Assembly: GCF_963665675.1 (NCBI RefSeq)
Contig: NZ_OY762426.1
Location: 3,038,001 to 3,102,000 of the forward strand
Reading direction: 5' to 3'
Origin: an uncultured Methanolobus sp.
Lineage (GTDB): Archaea > Halobacteriota > Methanosarcinia > Methanosarcinales > Methanosarcinaceae
DNA length: 64,000 bases
In this document: one piece after another, positions 1-9,286 of the stretch
How positions within the stretch are numbered: the stretch's first letter is position 1
Layout of the letters: each line of letters starts with the position of its first letter
Translations under genes and position numbers: made by a program
Notes under the pieces: generated by a model
What the model saw: the letters and a program-made list of their open reading frames with translations, nothing else
Told to the model about the DNA's origin: nothing
The model's database searches: none

Positions 1-1591
1 CTCCGAACTTTTCACCGGATGATATTTCTACAAGGTCTTCTGATATCTGGAAAATTCCATCTATGAATACTGCATTTGATTCTCTTCCCTGGAATATGTT
101 ATCAAAATGAAGAATGATTACAGGTACATCATCTGCATCCCCAAGGTCTTTCTCATACACGTAATCATCATCTGATGATACAATTCCGGTATCTACTTCA
201 TCTCCGTCCTGTATCAGATTGATCATTACACTGTCACCGTCAGTATCAACTTCAACAATCTCAATTTCATATCCGTCTTCCAGTTCCAGTGATGAACCGG
301 CAAATAATGAGGTTTCACTGTCATCATCAATAAGGACTTCTGAGAGATATCCATCGGAAAGGAGGCTCACATCGTCTGTAAACTCGTTGTCCGGATAACC
401 TGCAAAATACTTCTCAGCCATGAAACCAATAACCTGGAACTCTCCCCAGTCATCATATTCAAAGCTTACATCAAGCGGTGTACTTCTGTAAACAAGGTCT
501 CTGTCATCAATTGTCCTTCCACCCAGATCTTTAATTTCAAGTGACTCGGTTCCTACGCCTTCATCAATGTTGTAGTAGAATCCTTCAAAGTTAAGTGGAG
601 TCCAGGTAAGTTCTTCATCCTCTGCGACTGTACCTCTTAGTTCATAGGTACCCTCATCTGACATGTCAAGTTCCGGACCAAATCTCAGTGTGCTGTCATC
701 TGCAACAATAAAATTCAATTTGCCCATGATGCTTATGGTATCTCCTTTTCCGAGCGTGATCCCATCAGAGTTTTCCATTGTAATCTCATCGGAGTTCAGG
801 CTCTTTATTTCCATCTTGCCGTAAGAGTCTCCTGATTCAAGTTCAATGTAATCTTCTGATATCTGGAAAATTCCTTCTATGAATACTGCGTTTGATTCTG
901 TTCCCTGGAATATGTTATTGAAGTGTACCACGATTATTGGAACGTCATCGTCTGTTCCAATGTCTTTCTCATATACATACTCGTCATTGGAGGACACAAT
1001 ACCTGTGTCAACGTCGTCCCCATTCTGTGTTAAAGTCACCATGACGCTGTCGCCATTCAGGTCTACTTCATCTACTTCAAGCTCATATCCTTCTTCAAGT
1101 TCAAGGGAAGAACCTGCGAAAAGTGATACTTCATCGTCATCATCACGTAATACTTCTGAAAGGATGCCGTCCGATATCAGACTTACACTGTCATCTGCAA
1201 ATTCCGTATCATCGGTATAACCGGCAAAGTATCTCTCTGCCATAAAACCAATAACCTGATATGAACCCCAGTCGCCATATTCAAAGTCAGTGTCAATAGG
1301 TTTTGTGGCATATTCCAGATCGCCTTCACCAATGCCACGGTCACTGTCACTATCAAGTGTTATTGTGAGTGTCTCCGAACCTTCTCCTGAATCCAGGTCA
1401 TAGTAAAAACCTGAATATGTAAGTGCGGTCCATGTGTAGTTAAGGGAGAGATTCTCATCTGCATCCCATATTCTGTTTCCTGTGCTGTTATTTGCTGCCA
1501 TAGCAGTGCTTGTTAGCATCAATACTGCTATTAATAACAACAATGGCTTAAAAGCCAGTCTTATATTGTTTTTATCTGTCATATTCATCAT
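1..1591 (-). CDS. S-layer protein with tandem S-layer domains (3' end outside window)
   Basis: Major cell-envelope lattice protein of the Methanosarcina S-layer type (PF07752, formerly DUF1608). The frame is open from the ATG at 1591 to the window edge (about 530 residues) and was read directly on the minus strand. Residues about 1-33 form a signal peptide with a hydrophobic core ending in TAMA. Two copies of the same domain of roughly 250 residues follow, from about residue 38 and about residue 290. Both begin with a W-T-x-L/F-x-GFYY motif and both contain DWG-x-x-QVIGFMAE and NIFQG motifs. The second copy is incomplete here. The protein is very acidic with many Asp-Asp runs, as expected for an exposed surface protein. 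Start: ATG 1591 or the adjacent ATG 1588, after an AGGGGA ribosome binding site. The membrane anchor must lie beyond the edge. Confidence 0.93.
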   Translation of the reverse strand, partial: MMNMTDKNNIRLAFKPLLLLIAVLMLTSTAMAANNSTGNRIWDADENLSLNYTWTALTYSGFYYDLDSGEGSETLTITLDSDSDRGIGEGDLEYATKPIDTDFEYGDWGSYQVIGFMAERYFAGYTDDTEFADDSVSLISDGILSEVLRDDDDEVSLFAGSSLELEEGYELEVDEVDLNGDSVMVTLTQNGDDVDTGIVSSNDEYVYEKDIGTDDDVPIIVVHFNNIFQGTESNAVFIEGIFQISEDYIELESGDSYGKMEIKSLNSDEITMENSDGITLGKGDTISIMGKLNFIVADDSTLRFGPELDMSDEGTYELRGTVAEDEELTWTPLNFEGFYYNIDEGVGTESLEIKDLGGRTIDDRDLVYRSTPLDVSFEYDDWGEFQVIGFMAEKYFAGYPDNEFTDDVSLLSDGYLSEVLIDDDSETSLFAGSSLELEDGYEIEIVEVDTDGDSVMINLIQDGDEVDTGIVSSDDDYVYEKDLGDADDVPVIILHFDNIFQGRESNAVFIDGIFQISEDLVEISSGEKFG

Positions 1592-1791
1592 TTGTTCCCC
1601 TAGTTATGTTTTTAATACTCGCTTGAATTATTAAGTTTTACCTATATCAAATTACTTTATGATTATTTTAATATGATGGCACAAAATATAGTGCATAAAG
1701 AGAGGCAAAAACCAAGTTTAACTTAAGGATTTTAACATAAGAAAAGGTGACCTGAGGAAATATTTATGCCCCAGGTAATGAAAAAGTATGT

Positions 1792-2004
1792 CTATTTTAA
1801 TTTTAATGACCAGGAATTTCCATTCTTGGTCATACATATCTTGTCTTCCCTGGAAAGCCATCCAATTGCCATGGATGTCATCTGTTGATCATATCCATTT
1901 TTCTTGAGATGGCTTTTCAGGTTTGCCATGTTGGATTCTCCATTCTCAAGCAGCTTGTAAACACAACCTGCTGCCTCACCTATACTTAAACACATTTCGT
2001 CCAT
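1792..2004 (-). CDS. DUF2582-type winged-helix protein
   Basis: Small (70 residues) winged helix-turn-helix domain protein resembling the DUF2582 family. The sequence shows the family pattern: an N-terminal IGEAAG motif, a central helical segment, and AIGWLSREDKI near the C-terminus followed by a wing. It occupies the whole protein, with no effector domain. It starts 9 bases after the upstream glycosyltransferase stop, so it is probably the last gene of the glycogen operon; a GTGAT ribosome binding site precedes the ATG. DNA binding is plausible from the fold, but no target can be inferred. A role in feedback on the operon would be speculation. Confidence 0.75.
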   Translation of the reverse strand: MDEMCLSIGEAAGCVYKLLENGESNMANLKSHLKKNGYDQQMTSMAIGWLSREDKICMTKNGNSWSLKLK

Positions 2005-2013
2005 AATATCACT

Positions 2014-3183
2014 TCATTCAATTCTGTTATAAACGTTAACCGTGTTTTTTGCAATAGTATCCCAGCTGAATTTTGTTCTGACAAGTTTCTTACCGTTAGA
2101 ACCCATATTGGGTGTTCGTGAATCCAGGCCTTCAAGAGCATAGTTAATACCCCAGGCAATGGACTCCGGATTCCTGTAACTCAGGACACCGTTCTGGAAA
2201 TTATCTACAATTTTTACTGCATCGGTTGCTACCACTGCTTTTGTAGCATCCCATGATTCAAGCACCACAATACCAAAAGGCTCGTTTCTGCTCGGGACAC
2301 ATGTCATATCGCATGCGTTTGTCCAGTCTTTTAGTACATCATCGGATGAGTATCCCAGAAAATGACATGATCCGCCTATGTTTAGATCATTAGCAAGGCC
2401 CTGGCAATATGGTCTCATCTCTCCTTCACCGATAAAAACAAAATGTGTCCCCCAGTTATTGCCATCAAGCACTTTAGGAATAGCTCTTACCAGCAGGTCA
2501 GGACCTTTCTGGTAGTGCATCCTGCCTGTAAAAAGTACAACAGGCGCAAAGGGATGGATACCATAATCCTGCTTGATGGAGCCTGCATCAACATCCTTTT
2601 CCATTTTCCCGGGTGAAATGCCGTTTGGGACAAGGGATATTTTGTAGTCAGGGATATTGTAGAGTTCCTGCACTTCTTTTTTGAAATTATCAGACGTAAT
2701 AATAACCTGCGAGCTCTCATAACCTCCCAGCCATTCCCTGTGGGAAACCTCATAAGCTGTAGGCGAGTTAACACTGGTATTTCCGTTCCTTCCCCACTCA
2801 GTACTATGGTATGTCATTACATACTGTTTACCAAGCTCATATTTTATGCGGTTCAGCACATTTACAGGATGCCAGTCATGTCCGTGGATAATGTCAAAGT
2901 CGCCGAATTCTTTCGATACCTCAGTGAAGCGCGAATACATGGCATCGCACATCTTGTTCATCTGGGCCAGTATATCCCCTGATTCATCAAAACTACATCT
3001 CTGGTAGTGCACTCCGTTTATCTCATCATAATCCCGATACCAGGCGCTGCGTGTAAATATGTGGACCTCATGGCCCAGTTTTGCAAGCTGCTCTGATAAT
3101 TCTGTCACATGGGGCGCCAGACCTCCGACTTTTGCCGAATGGAGGCTTTCCCATGAGAACATTGCAATTCTCATTGATTCCAT
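2014..3183 (-). CDS. GT4-family glycosyltransferase (glycogen-synthase-like), copy 1
   Basis: Retaining GT-B glycosyltransferase, about 389 residues. The N-terminal donor/acceptor domain carries the glycogen-synthase-like opening (RIAMFSWES...GGLAPHV). The C-terminal half has FTGRMHYQKGPD and the E-x7-E nucleotide-sugar motif in NEPFGIVVLES. It lies among glycogen genes and is about half identical to the second GT4 of this operon (13181-14362). Likely role: alpha-glucan or maltodextrin elongation; the exact acceptor cannot be read from sequence. An upstream in-frame start at 3225 exists, but the ATG at 3183 (MESMRIAMF) follows GTGGAAATT and matches the start of the paralogue, so it is preferred. 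About 108 bases separate it from the debranching enzyme, the largest gap in the cluster, so it may also have its own promoter. Confidence 0.88.
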   Translation of the reverse strand: MESMRIAMFSWESLHSAKVGGLAPHVTELSEQLAKLGHEVHIFTRSAWYRDYDEINGVHYQRCSFDESGDILAQMNKMCDAMYSRFTEVSKEFGDFDIIHGHDWHPVNVLNRIKYELGKQYVMTYHSTEWGRNGNTSVNSPTAYEVSHREWLGGYESSQVIITSDNFKKEVQELYNIPDYKISLVPNGISPGKMEKDVDAGSIKQDYGIHPFAPVVLFTGRMHYQKGPDLLVRAIPKVLDGNNWGTHFVFIGEGEMRPYCQGLANDLNIGGSCHFLGYSSDDVLKDWTNACDMTCVPSRNEPFGIVVLESWDATKAVVATDAVKIVDNFQNGVLSYRNPESIAWGINYALEGLDSRTPNMGSNGKKLVRTKFSWDTIAKNTVNVYNRIE

Positions 3184-3291
3184 AATTTCCACACACTTTT
3201 CGTAATAAAACCCAAACTTACACATTAAATGACTTTAAACTTTCTTAAAGATTGCGTGTGAAATATACTAAAAAATATATTTACTCATAAT

Positions 3292-5244
3292 TTATTTTTT
3301 TATATTTTCAACATAACAACGCATGATCTCAGCCACACTCCATGCCTGTGAAACACAGCCATTGGGTTCATGTGGCATATCTCCATCAAAAATCTCAGAT
3401 ATACTACCAATGCATACAGTATCGAGATGGTTTTCGATTCCTTTCAGCAGATCCCGAAGCTTAGCCCTGGTTTCTGTCTTGTCTTTGAAGATTTTTGAAT
3501 ATGCAGTGACATAAGGCCCAAGTAACCATGGCCACACAGTTCCATTATGATAAGCTGCATCCCTTTCCTCCGTATTTCCCCTGTAAAATCCTGAGTACCT
3601 GCTGTCAGCAGGTGACAGTGTCCTCAGTCCGAAAGGAGTAAGCAGTTCTTCAGCAACTATATTTACAATTCCCTTTTCGATTTCAGACGGTAGCATCGTA
3701 TGGGTGAGCGATACTGCGAAAATCTGATTTGGTCGTATGGAATCGTCTTTCCAGTCTTCACCATGACCTGAAATGCAGTCATAAAGACAGTTTCCTTCAG
3801 GATTATGGAATTTTTTCCTGAAATTTTCAGAAGTCAGTTCAGCAGTTTCTCTAAGACCTGCCATATTCTTGCCAAGTCCCTCTCCCATCTCTGCAGCATA
3901 GATAAGTGCATTATACCAGAGCGCATTGATCTCGCAGGCTTTTCCTCTTCTGGGAGTTACTTCCCAATCCCCGATCTTTGCATCCATCCATGTGAGCTGT
4001 CCCGAATGTTCTATAAGTCCGTCATCATCCATCCTGATGCCATAGTCGGTACCGTTGCGATAGCTATCCACGATATCCCTGATAGTTGGCCAGATCTTGT
4101 CAATGAATGCCAGATCTCCAGTGTAGTCCAGATATCTTCCGGCAGCATGCACAAACCACAGGGAAGCATCCACTGTATTGTAAACAGGTGAATCTGCCGG
4201 ATTCTCCGGGAAGAGATTAGGTATAAGACCGTTCCTGCAACTGGCTGCAAAAGTGGAAAGTATCGACCTGGCATCATCAAATCTTCCGGTTACAAGGGTC
4301 AGGCCGGGCAATGATATCATTGTATCTCTTCCCCAGTCACCGAACCAGTGATATCCGGCAATAATAGAGCTGGCACCTGTGCTTTTTCGGTTCACAATGA
4401 AAGAGTCGCCTGCAAGCAGCAGTTTCTGCAAAAAGATGTCATTTCCGGCTTTTGAAGATACAATGTCCTGAATCCTTTTTTCTTCCCTGTTGATCAATTC
4501 ATTAATTGTCTGAAGGTCTGCTTTTTTCCACTTATTATTGGATTCTGCACTTGCGATCACAAAACATGAAATGTGTTCATCAGTTATTTCAAGTTCAAAA
4601 AAACCGGGATTGAAATTATCTTCACGGTGAGGATATCCTCTTGAAAGTTCAAGCTCATATTCAAAATCATAATACCAGTGTCCATCTGCCTGGTAGCTCA
4701 TGTTTGAGATAAGAGCGAAATGCTGTTGAGTATTTTTAACCAAAGTGCTGTTTCCATCTGCTTCCTGAGAAAAGATGAGTTCAGAAGCTTTGGTAAGATG
4801 ATGAATGGACCTGCTGTTGATTAAAGGAAGGATTTTCAGGAAAGCCTGTTTTTTTCCGGGATTTTCAATATCATATTTCACAATGGTGGTGTTCTCACCC
4901 TTTACCATCACAATACGCTTTTTGATAATCAGCCCGCTGGCCTCGTAACGAAACTCCAGCAAATGCTCAGTACTGAAACTTTTCAGATATTTGTTCCCAT
5001 CCGGATAAATAGTGCCTGGATACCTGTGAACAGCAAGTTTGTAAACTCTGTCTTCAGTGTACAATTCTTCATCAAGGGATGAAAGAAGCACCATTCTTTC
5101 CACCGGCGGGTTCATGGACGCAACCAGAAGTCCGTGGTACTTCCTGATATTTGTTCCTATCACAGTGGAAGATGCATACCCTCCAAGGCCGTTAGTTACC
5201 AGCCATTCCTTTGATGTTCCTTCATGATAGTTTGAATATGTCAT
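3292..5244 (-). CDS. Glycogen debranching enzyme (amylo-alpha-1,6-glucosidase type)
   Basis: 650-residue archaeal/bacterial-type debranching enzyme that removes alpha-1,6 branches from glycogen in the cytoplasm. The N-terminal GDE_N domain covers residues about 10-230, with the family opening TSKEWLVTNGLGGYASST...KYHGLL. The C-terminal (alpha/alpha)6 GDE_C domain covers about 275-645, with GYHWFGDWGRDTMISLPG, the LTWMDAKIGDWEVTPR-type substrate-site block and YHNGTVWPWLLGPY. Length and architecture match the family. Its start overlaps the end of the GH15 gene by 23 bases, indicating translational coupling. No signal peptide. Confidence 0.93.
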   Translation of the reverse strand: MTYSNYHEGTSKEWLVTNGLGGYASSTVIGTNIRKYHGLLVASMNPPVERMVLLSSLDEELYTEDRVYKLAVHRYPGTIYPDGNKYLKSFSTEHLLEFRYEASGLIIKKRIVMVKGENTTIVKYDIENPGKKQAFLKILPLINSRSIHHLTKASELIFSQEADGNSTLVKNTQQHFALISNMSYQADGHWYYDFEYELELSRGYPHREDNFNPGFFELEITDEHISCFVIASAESNNKWKKADLQTINELINREEKRIQDIVSSKAGNDIFLQKLLLAGDSFIVNRKSTGASSIIAGYHWFGDWGRDTMISLPGLTLVTGRFDDARSILSTFAASCRNGLIPNLFPENPADSPVYNTVDASLWFVHAAGRYLDYTGDLAFIDKIWPTIRDIVDSYRNGTDYGIRMDDDGLIEHSGQLTWMDAKIGDWEVTPRRGKACEINALWYNALIYAAEMGEGLGKNMAGLRETAELTSENFRKKFHNPEGNCLYDCISGHGEDWKDDSIRPNQIFAVSLTHTMLPSEIEKGIVNIVAEELLTPFGLRTLSPADSRYSGFYRGNTEERDAAYHNGTVWPWLLGPYVTAYSKIFKDKTETRAKLRDLLKGIENHLDTVCIGSISEIFDGDMPHEPNGCVSQAWSVAEIMRCYVENIKK

Positions 5245-7240
5245 TTGTGAGTTCGTTATTCTTTGTCTCAGCCGAAGCGTTTAGTTGTCTTTGTATCTTA
5301 TCAAGCAGGAGAATATTATCGAGCATAAGTGCACAGCTCCAGCAAAGTGGTATTGCCCACGCAGGACGGCCACTGTATTTATTTACCTGTTCAGGTAGCA
5401 TTCCGGCACTTGTTGTTCCTTTGAGAGACCACTGGATGTATTTTAATGCATCATGCATAAGTCTTCGGTGCTCTTTATTTTCAGTTTCCCCGGTATTCGG
5501 GTCAATAACAGATGCCATTTCAAGCATTGCCTTTGAAAGCCAGAGGGTTATAACAATCCAGGGATTTCCTTCAATGTAATTGTCATCGACATATCTCTTG
5601 ATACCAAAATGATCGTTAACAGGAACCTTCAGCTGCTTTTCTATATTTTCAATGATAGACTTTATCATTTCCTTTTCTTTCGGGACTTCAGGCGAGAGCA
5701 TTCCAAAAGGGACAAAAGTACCGATGATACTGGCATCAATTGCAGTATCCAGTCGCCCGTTTGTAATTCCTCTTGCGAAGTATCCTTCATCAAGCCAGTA
5801 TCTTTCAATTGTGGTCTTCTTGATGAACTCAGCCCTTTCTGTCCACCTGTCAGCAAGCCCGGTTTCATTGTAGTCTATTGCCATATTGGCTGCACTGAGA
5901 AGCCCTGCGTAAATTGCAGCATTGGTATAGGTGAAAATTCCCATATGTGTTTCCCAGAGGCAGATGCACGGGTCGTGAACTCCGTCAGCAGTTCTCCTCA
6001 TAAGGTATTCGGCAGCATTTAACACAGTAGCCCAGACACTGTCCAGAAACTCTTCTTTTATAGGATGATGGAGTGTGCGGTAGTACCTGTCCATTGCAAA
6101 TATGGTACTGCCGGTCTCATCTATTTGAGTTGAGAAACTGAAATTTCCCCATGAAGGAGCTTTATTCCCGTCCAGCCAGTAACGCTGGAACCATGAACCA
6201 TCATGCATCTGTGCTGCTTTACACCATTTGAAAAAGAGCCCGCAGTATTCAGGATAACCTGATTCCAGAAGGGAAGTGACAATTTCGGCACTGTCCCTGT
6301 TCCAGCAGTAACCGTAACCTCCGCTCATCTCAAATTCATGATCAAATTCAGGGGATGCTACAAAAGATCCTCTTTCGGGGTCATTGAGAATGCCAAGCGT
6401 AAGTAATGAACGGTTAAACGCCATCTGCAGGTCAAGTTTGAATTTTTCAAAACCAAGATAGTCAGGAAGTTCCGGAATTGTCTTTTTTGAAAGCCATTTG
6501 ATCCATTTTTCCTGGGTTTCATTGTACATGTCATCGAATTTTTCGTTCTGTACCTGTCTCATTTTCCGATACAAAGTCGGCCTTCTTGAACCGGCACCTA
6601 CAAAAACCGTAAATTCGGCAGGTTTTCCCACATCAATATCCAGATCCAAGCCCACAGCACAGTTAAGGTTACCTATGTCTTCGTTATTCCTCTGGAGCTC
6701 ACCGTCTTCCATGTCATACTTAGCATTTGTCCACCATATCGTGTCCATTGCCTTTCCAATCTGCCATTCCTTAAACACAGGATCGGAACTGATCCCCACA
6801 TAGTGACTTTTCCAGTACTGGGCCAGTATCCCGGAGTCATAGTCACAGAATGCAGAGTTCTTCTTTTTCATTTCACCTGCCTGGAAATTAGAGTAATAGA
6901 AGAATTTCCCGGTGAATCTTTTCTGGGAGCTTATTTTATATCTGCGCACTAAGACCGATTGTGTATGATGAACAAAATCAAGTATCTCCATTTTAAGGCC
7001 GTATGGATTTGTGAGTTCGGTTCTTACAATATTAGTGTTTTCCACATAATTCTGCTTGGAGAACCAGTCACGGTCATTGGACCAGATAAGCCTTTTACCA
7101 TCGTAAAGACATGCCTGTGAATCTTCAACATGCTGGGCAAAGTCTCTTCCGGGATAATAAAATCCGAATATCTCTCCCTTTTTACCCATTGTAACAAGCA
7201 ATTTATCGTTCCCAAGGATCGCATTTGGTTGCCGTATCAA
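5222..7240 (-). CDS. GH15 glucoamylase-type glucanase
   Basis: 672-residue GH15 family protein that releases glucose from alpha-glucan ends (or cleaves a related alpha-glucoside). The N-terminal super-beta-sandwich domain (about 1-250) is followed by an (alpha/alpha)6 catalytic domain (about 265-650). The general acid is probably Glu430 in CLWETHMGIFTYTN; the general base is probably Glu617 in the GMLPEQ motif. GYGYCWNRDSAE around residue 308 is the family's substrate-binding block. No signal peptide, so cytoplasmic, consistent with intracellular glycogen turnover. It overlaps the upstream V4R gene by 4 bases (ATGA) and the downstream debranching gene by 23 bases. Trehalase activity is known in some GH15 proteins and cannot be excluded. 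Confidence 0.9.
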   Translation of the reverse strand: MIRQPNAILGNDKLLVTMGKKGEIFGFYYPGRDFAQHVEDSQACLYDGKRLIWSNDRDWFSKQNYVENTNIVRTELTNPYGLKMEILDFVHHTQSVLVRRYKISSQKRFTGKFFYYSNFQAGEMKKKNSAFCDYDSGILAQYWKSHYVGISSDPVFKEWQIGKAMDTIWWTNAKYDMEDGELQRNNEDIGNLNCAVGLDLDIDVGKPAEFTVFVGAGSRRPTLYRKMRQVQNEKFDDMYNETQEKWIKWLSKKTIPELPDYLGFEKFKLDLQMAFNRSLLTLGILNDPERGSFVASPEFDHEFEMSGGYGYCWNRDSAEIVTSLLESGYPEYCGLFFKWCKAAQMHDGSWFQRYWLDGNKAPSWGNFSFSTQIDETGSTIFAMDRYYRTLHHPIKEEFLDSVWATVLNAAEYLMRRTADGVHDPCICLWETHMGIFTYTNAAIYAGLLSAANMAIDYNETGLADRWTERAEFIKKTTIERYWLDEGYFARGITNGRLDTAIDASIIGTFVPFGMLSPEVPKEKEMIKSIIENIEKQLKVPVNDHFGIKRYVDDNYIEGNPWIVITLWLSKAMLEMASVIDPNTGETENKEHRRLMHDALKYIQWSLKGTTSAGMLPEQVNKYSGRPAWAIPLCWSCALMLDNILLLDKIQRQLNASAETKNNELTNDIFKLS

Positions 7241-8046
7241 TGTAATTCTCCCCTGAGTACATGCTCTATTTTAACACCAGCAGGAGCAGGAGATATTACA
7301 TGCTCGCAGACTCCGTCCCCCATACTCTTGCATCTGGATTCACGGACCTGTACTGTCTTTTTAAGGCATTCTGATATGTATCCTGCAAGGAACGAGCTTA
7401 GATATACGCATACGGGAGTCTCACTTTCCCCAAATTCCTCTGCAATGAATGAGTTTTCCACCAGTACAGTTCCGGTAAGTTCTGAAATATTAATATCATA
7501 CTCGATTTTTCCCCAGCCGGCAGCCATGAAAAGTTCTCCAAGGAAATCAAGGAAATTATCATCATTCATGTCCGTAATTTCATGCATATACCTGGCTGCT
7601 CCCGATCCATTTTTAAGTCCTATGATTGTCATCAGTCCTTCTGACTGGGGCACATGCTCGTTCATAATGTTCATTATATCAACGAAAGTCTTTGCCCGTA
7701 TGATGACAGCTCGTCTACCCAGCAGCTGCAAAGGGAAATCCACTGACTGGATGGCCCGGTTCTTTGAATAACCCCATTTGACCGTGCGTACTACGTCTAT
7801 CTTTTCAAGTTCTTCTGCAATGCTGCTGATATCTCTTCCTTTTTCAACTTCGGTGAACATGACATATTTGCCCTTTGTCGGTTCCTCCGAACTGTCCAGA
7901 TATGCAAACCTGATGTCGAGTTCTTTCTCTGCAAAAAAAGAAGTTATATCCGCTTCAGAATGTAATGTGTTCTCATATGCGAGCTTGAACCAGACTACGT
8001 CTGCTTCCTCATTCACCTTTGAGAACATGTAAAGATCTCTTACCAT
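7237..8046 (-). CDS. V4R-domain protein, possible ligand sensor
   Basis: About 269 residues. The C-terminal part (about 110-260) matches the V4R (4-vinyl reductase) small-molecule-binding domain: G-SGAARYMH, GWGKIEYD, ENSFIAEEFGE and the terminal Cys pattern C-K-x-MGDGVCEH. The N-terminal ~95 residues look like an ACT-like alpha/beta regulatory segment. It has no DNA-binding domain and no membrane segment. V4R proteins usually bind hydrocarbon-like ligands or serve as sensory parts of regulators; its place between glycosidases suggests a control or assembly role in the operon, which is inference. Start: ATG 8046 with GGAG seven bases upstream; the TTG at 8052 is also in frame but has worse spacing. 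Confidence 0.8.
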   Translation of the reverse strand: MVRDLYMFSKVNEEADVVWFKLAYENTLHSEADITSFFAEKELDIRFAYLDSSEEPTKGKYVMFTEVEKGRDISSIAEELEKIDVVRTVKWGYSKNRAIQSVDFPLQLLGRRAVIIRAKTFVDIMNIMNEHVPQSEGLMTIIGLKNGSGAARYMHEITDMNDDNFLDFLGELFMAAGWGKIEYDINISELTGTVLVENSFIAEEFGESETPVCVYLSSFLAGYISECLKKTVQVRESRCKSMGDGVCEHVISPAPAGVKIEHVLRGELH

Positions 8047-8089
8047 ACACAAACTCCAGATGAATTATATGACATTACACAATATATTA

Positions 8090-9286
8090 TTATGCTGGTG
8101 GATTTAGGCTTCTGAAAACCAGGGATTTGAAGTCATTCAGGGCTGCCATGAAGTTGACCGCTGCATCGTATGGTGAGTTGTGAATGCTGAAATATGAATG
8201 CACATCCCCGTCTCCCAGCCACTTTGTGCTCATGTAGTAATAGTGATCTGATGTGAGCATATGTTTCCATATCCTGAGCAGTTCAGGGTCATTTGTCCTC
8301 CTGACATAGGGTTCAAGTAATTTCATCTCTTCAAAACAGCGGCGCTGCATATCATTGCCCAGCCAGGCACTGGTATCTCTTTCAATATCAGCCCATGATA
8401 CCGTAGAAAAATCCCCTACATCTATATCGCCCACAGGCCTGTATGAATCGATTGTCTGTGAAGGAGTAAGGAAACGCATAGCTCTGTCCTCTACTTCACC
8501 GGGGAGCGCCCTGAGAAACTCAAAGATACCTGTATCTTCCCACTGGTGTTCGCCAAACGTTTCGTAATCCATGAATATGTTAAGCGTTTCCCCATGCTTC
8601 CAGGAAGCCCAGTCTGCCCATTTGCCTGCTGTTAATGGATATTCTTCCCACCATCTTGATGAGAAACGATAACCGATATCGTCACTGAGTTTATAGTTGC
8701 GCATGAGGATCGCAATGTCTGCGTATTTTGCTTTGTAGACGTGGTCAGGCGACCTTCCATGAAGTATGTTCTCAATACCTTCTGTCAGGATGACATCGTA
8801 TCCCAGCTTTGATGCAAAGTGGGCAACACTGTTGTTGTAGAGCATCTCGGTGTTCCTGAATACCCGGGGTGTCACACCAAGCAGTTCTGATATGAGGTCA
8901 CGGTGTTCCTTTACCTCGTCCATGAACTCATCCTTTGATTCAAAAAGTGATGCAAGGGAATGATAGCACGTTTCATCAAGAAATTCAATACTCCCTGTTG
9001 CAGCAAGGTCCCGGAAAGTGTCCAGAACATCCTCGCCCCATTCCATACATTGTTCCAGCAGTGTTCCGGTAACTGACATACTTGCCCTGAAATACCCGTC
9101 AGTATCGTCGACAAGTTCAAGCAGTGTCCTGTTTGCAGGGATGTAGCACTTCCCTGCAACCTTGTGGAAAATCTCTTTATTGACTGTCTCGTCAAAATAG
9201 CGGTCAAAGCCCTGCTTGTGGTCAGGCCAGAACCATCTCAGCCTGTATGGCTGGTGAACTTCAAAGAAAGGACAGATAGAGTTCAT
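8090..9286 (-). CDS. GH57 glycoside hydrolase (alpha-amylase / glucanotransferase family)
   Basis: 398-residue GH57 enzyme acting on alpha-glucans. The five-region signature is visible: region 1 FEVHQPYR (residues 8-15), the nucleophile Glu147 in FRNTEMLYNN, the acid/base Asp240 in FMDYETFGEHQ, and a late SDHYYYM segment. Both catalytic residues are present, so it should be active. Sequence alone does not separate alpha-amylase, 4-alpha-glucanotransferase and branching activity; the short length without the extra C-terminal domains favours the alpha-amylase-like subgroup. It overlaps the upstream GH57-like gene by 4 bases. Cytoplasmic, no signal peptide. Confidence 0.92.
   Translation of the reverse strand: MNSICPFFEVHQPYRLRWFWPDHKQGFDRYFDETVNKEIFHKVAGKCYIPANRTLLELVDDTDGYFRASMSVTGTLLEQCMEWGEDVLDTFRDLAATGSIEFLDETCYHSLASLFESKDEFMDEVKEHRDLISELLGVTPRVFRNTEMLYNNSVAHFASKLGYDVILTEGIENILHGRSPDHVYKAKYADIAILMRNYKLSDDIGYRFSSRWWEEYPLTAGKWADWASWKHGETLNIFMDYETFGEHQWEDTGIFEFLRALPGEVEDRAMRFLTPSQTIDSYRPVGDIDVGDFSTVSWADIERDTSAWLGNDMQRRCFEEMKLLEPYVRRTNDPELLRIWKHMLTSDHYYYMSTKWLGDGDVHSYFSIHNSPYDAAVNFMAALNDFKSLVFRSLNPPA

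Noticed and set aside
879..1220. Open frame on the plus strand, serine-rich
   Set aside because: It is antisense to the S-layer gene. The Ser-rich translation is just the reverse of Asp/Glu codon runs, and it has no ribosome binding site.
1592..1791. Possible RNA gene before the S-layer gene
   Set aside because: Only AT-rich promoter-like sequence was found; no stable stem or terminator distinct from the flanking genes.
7130..7771. Long plus-strand open frame of 213 codons
   Set aside because: It is opposite to the V4R and GH15 genes, which have clear family motifs. No recognisable domain and low-quality composition.
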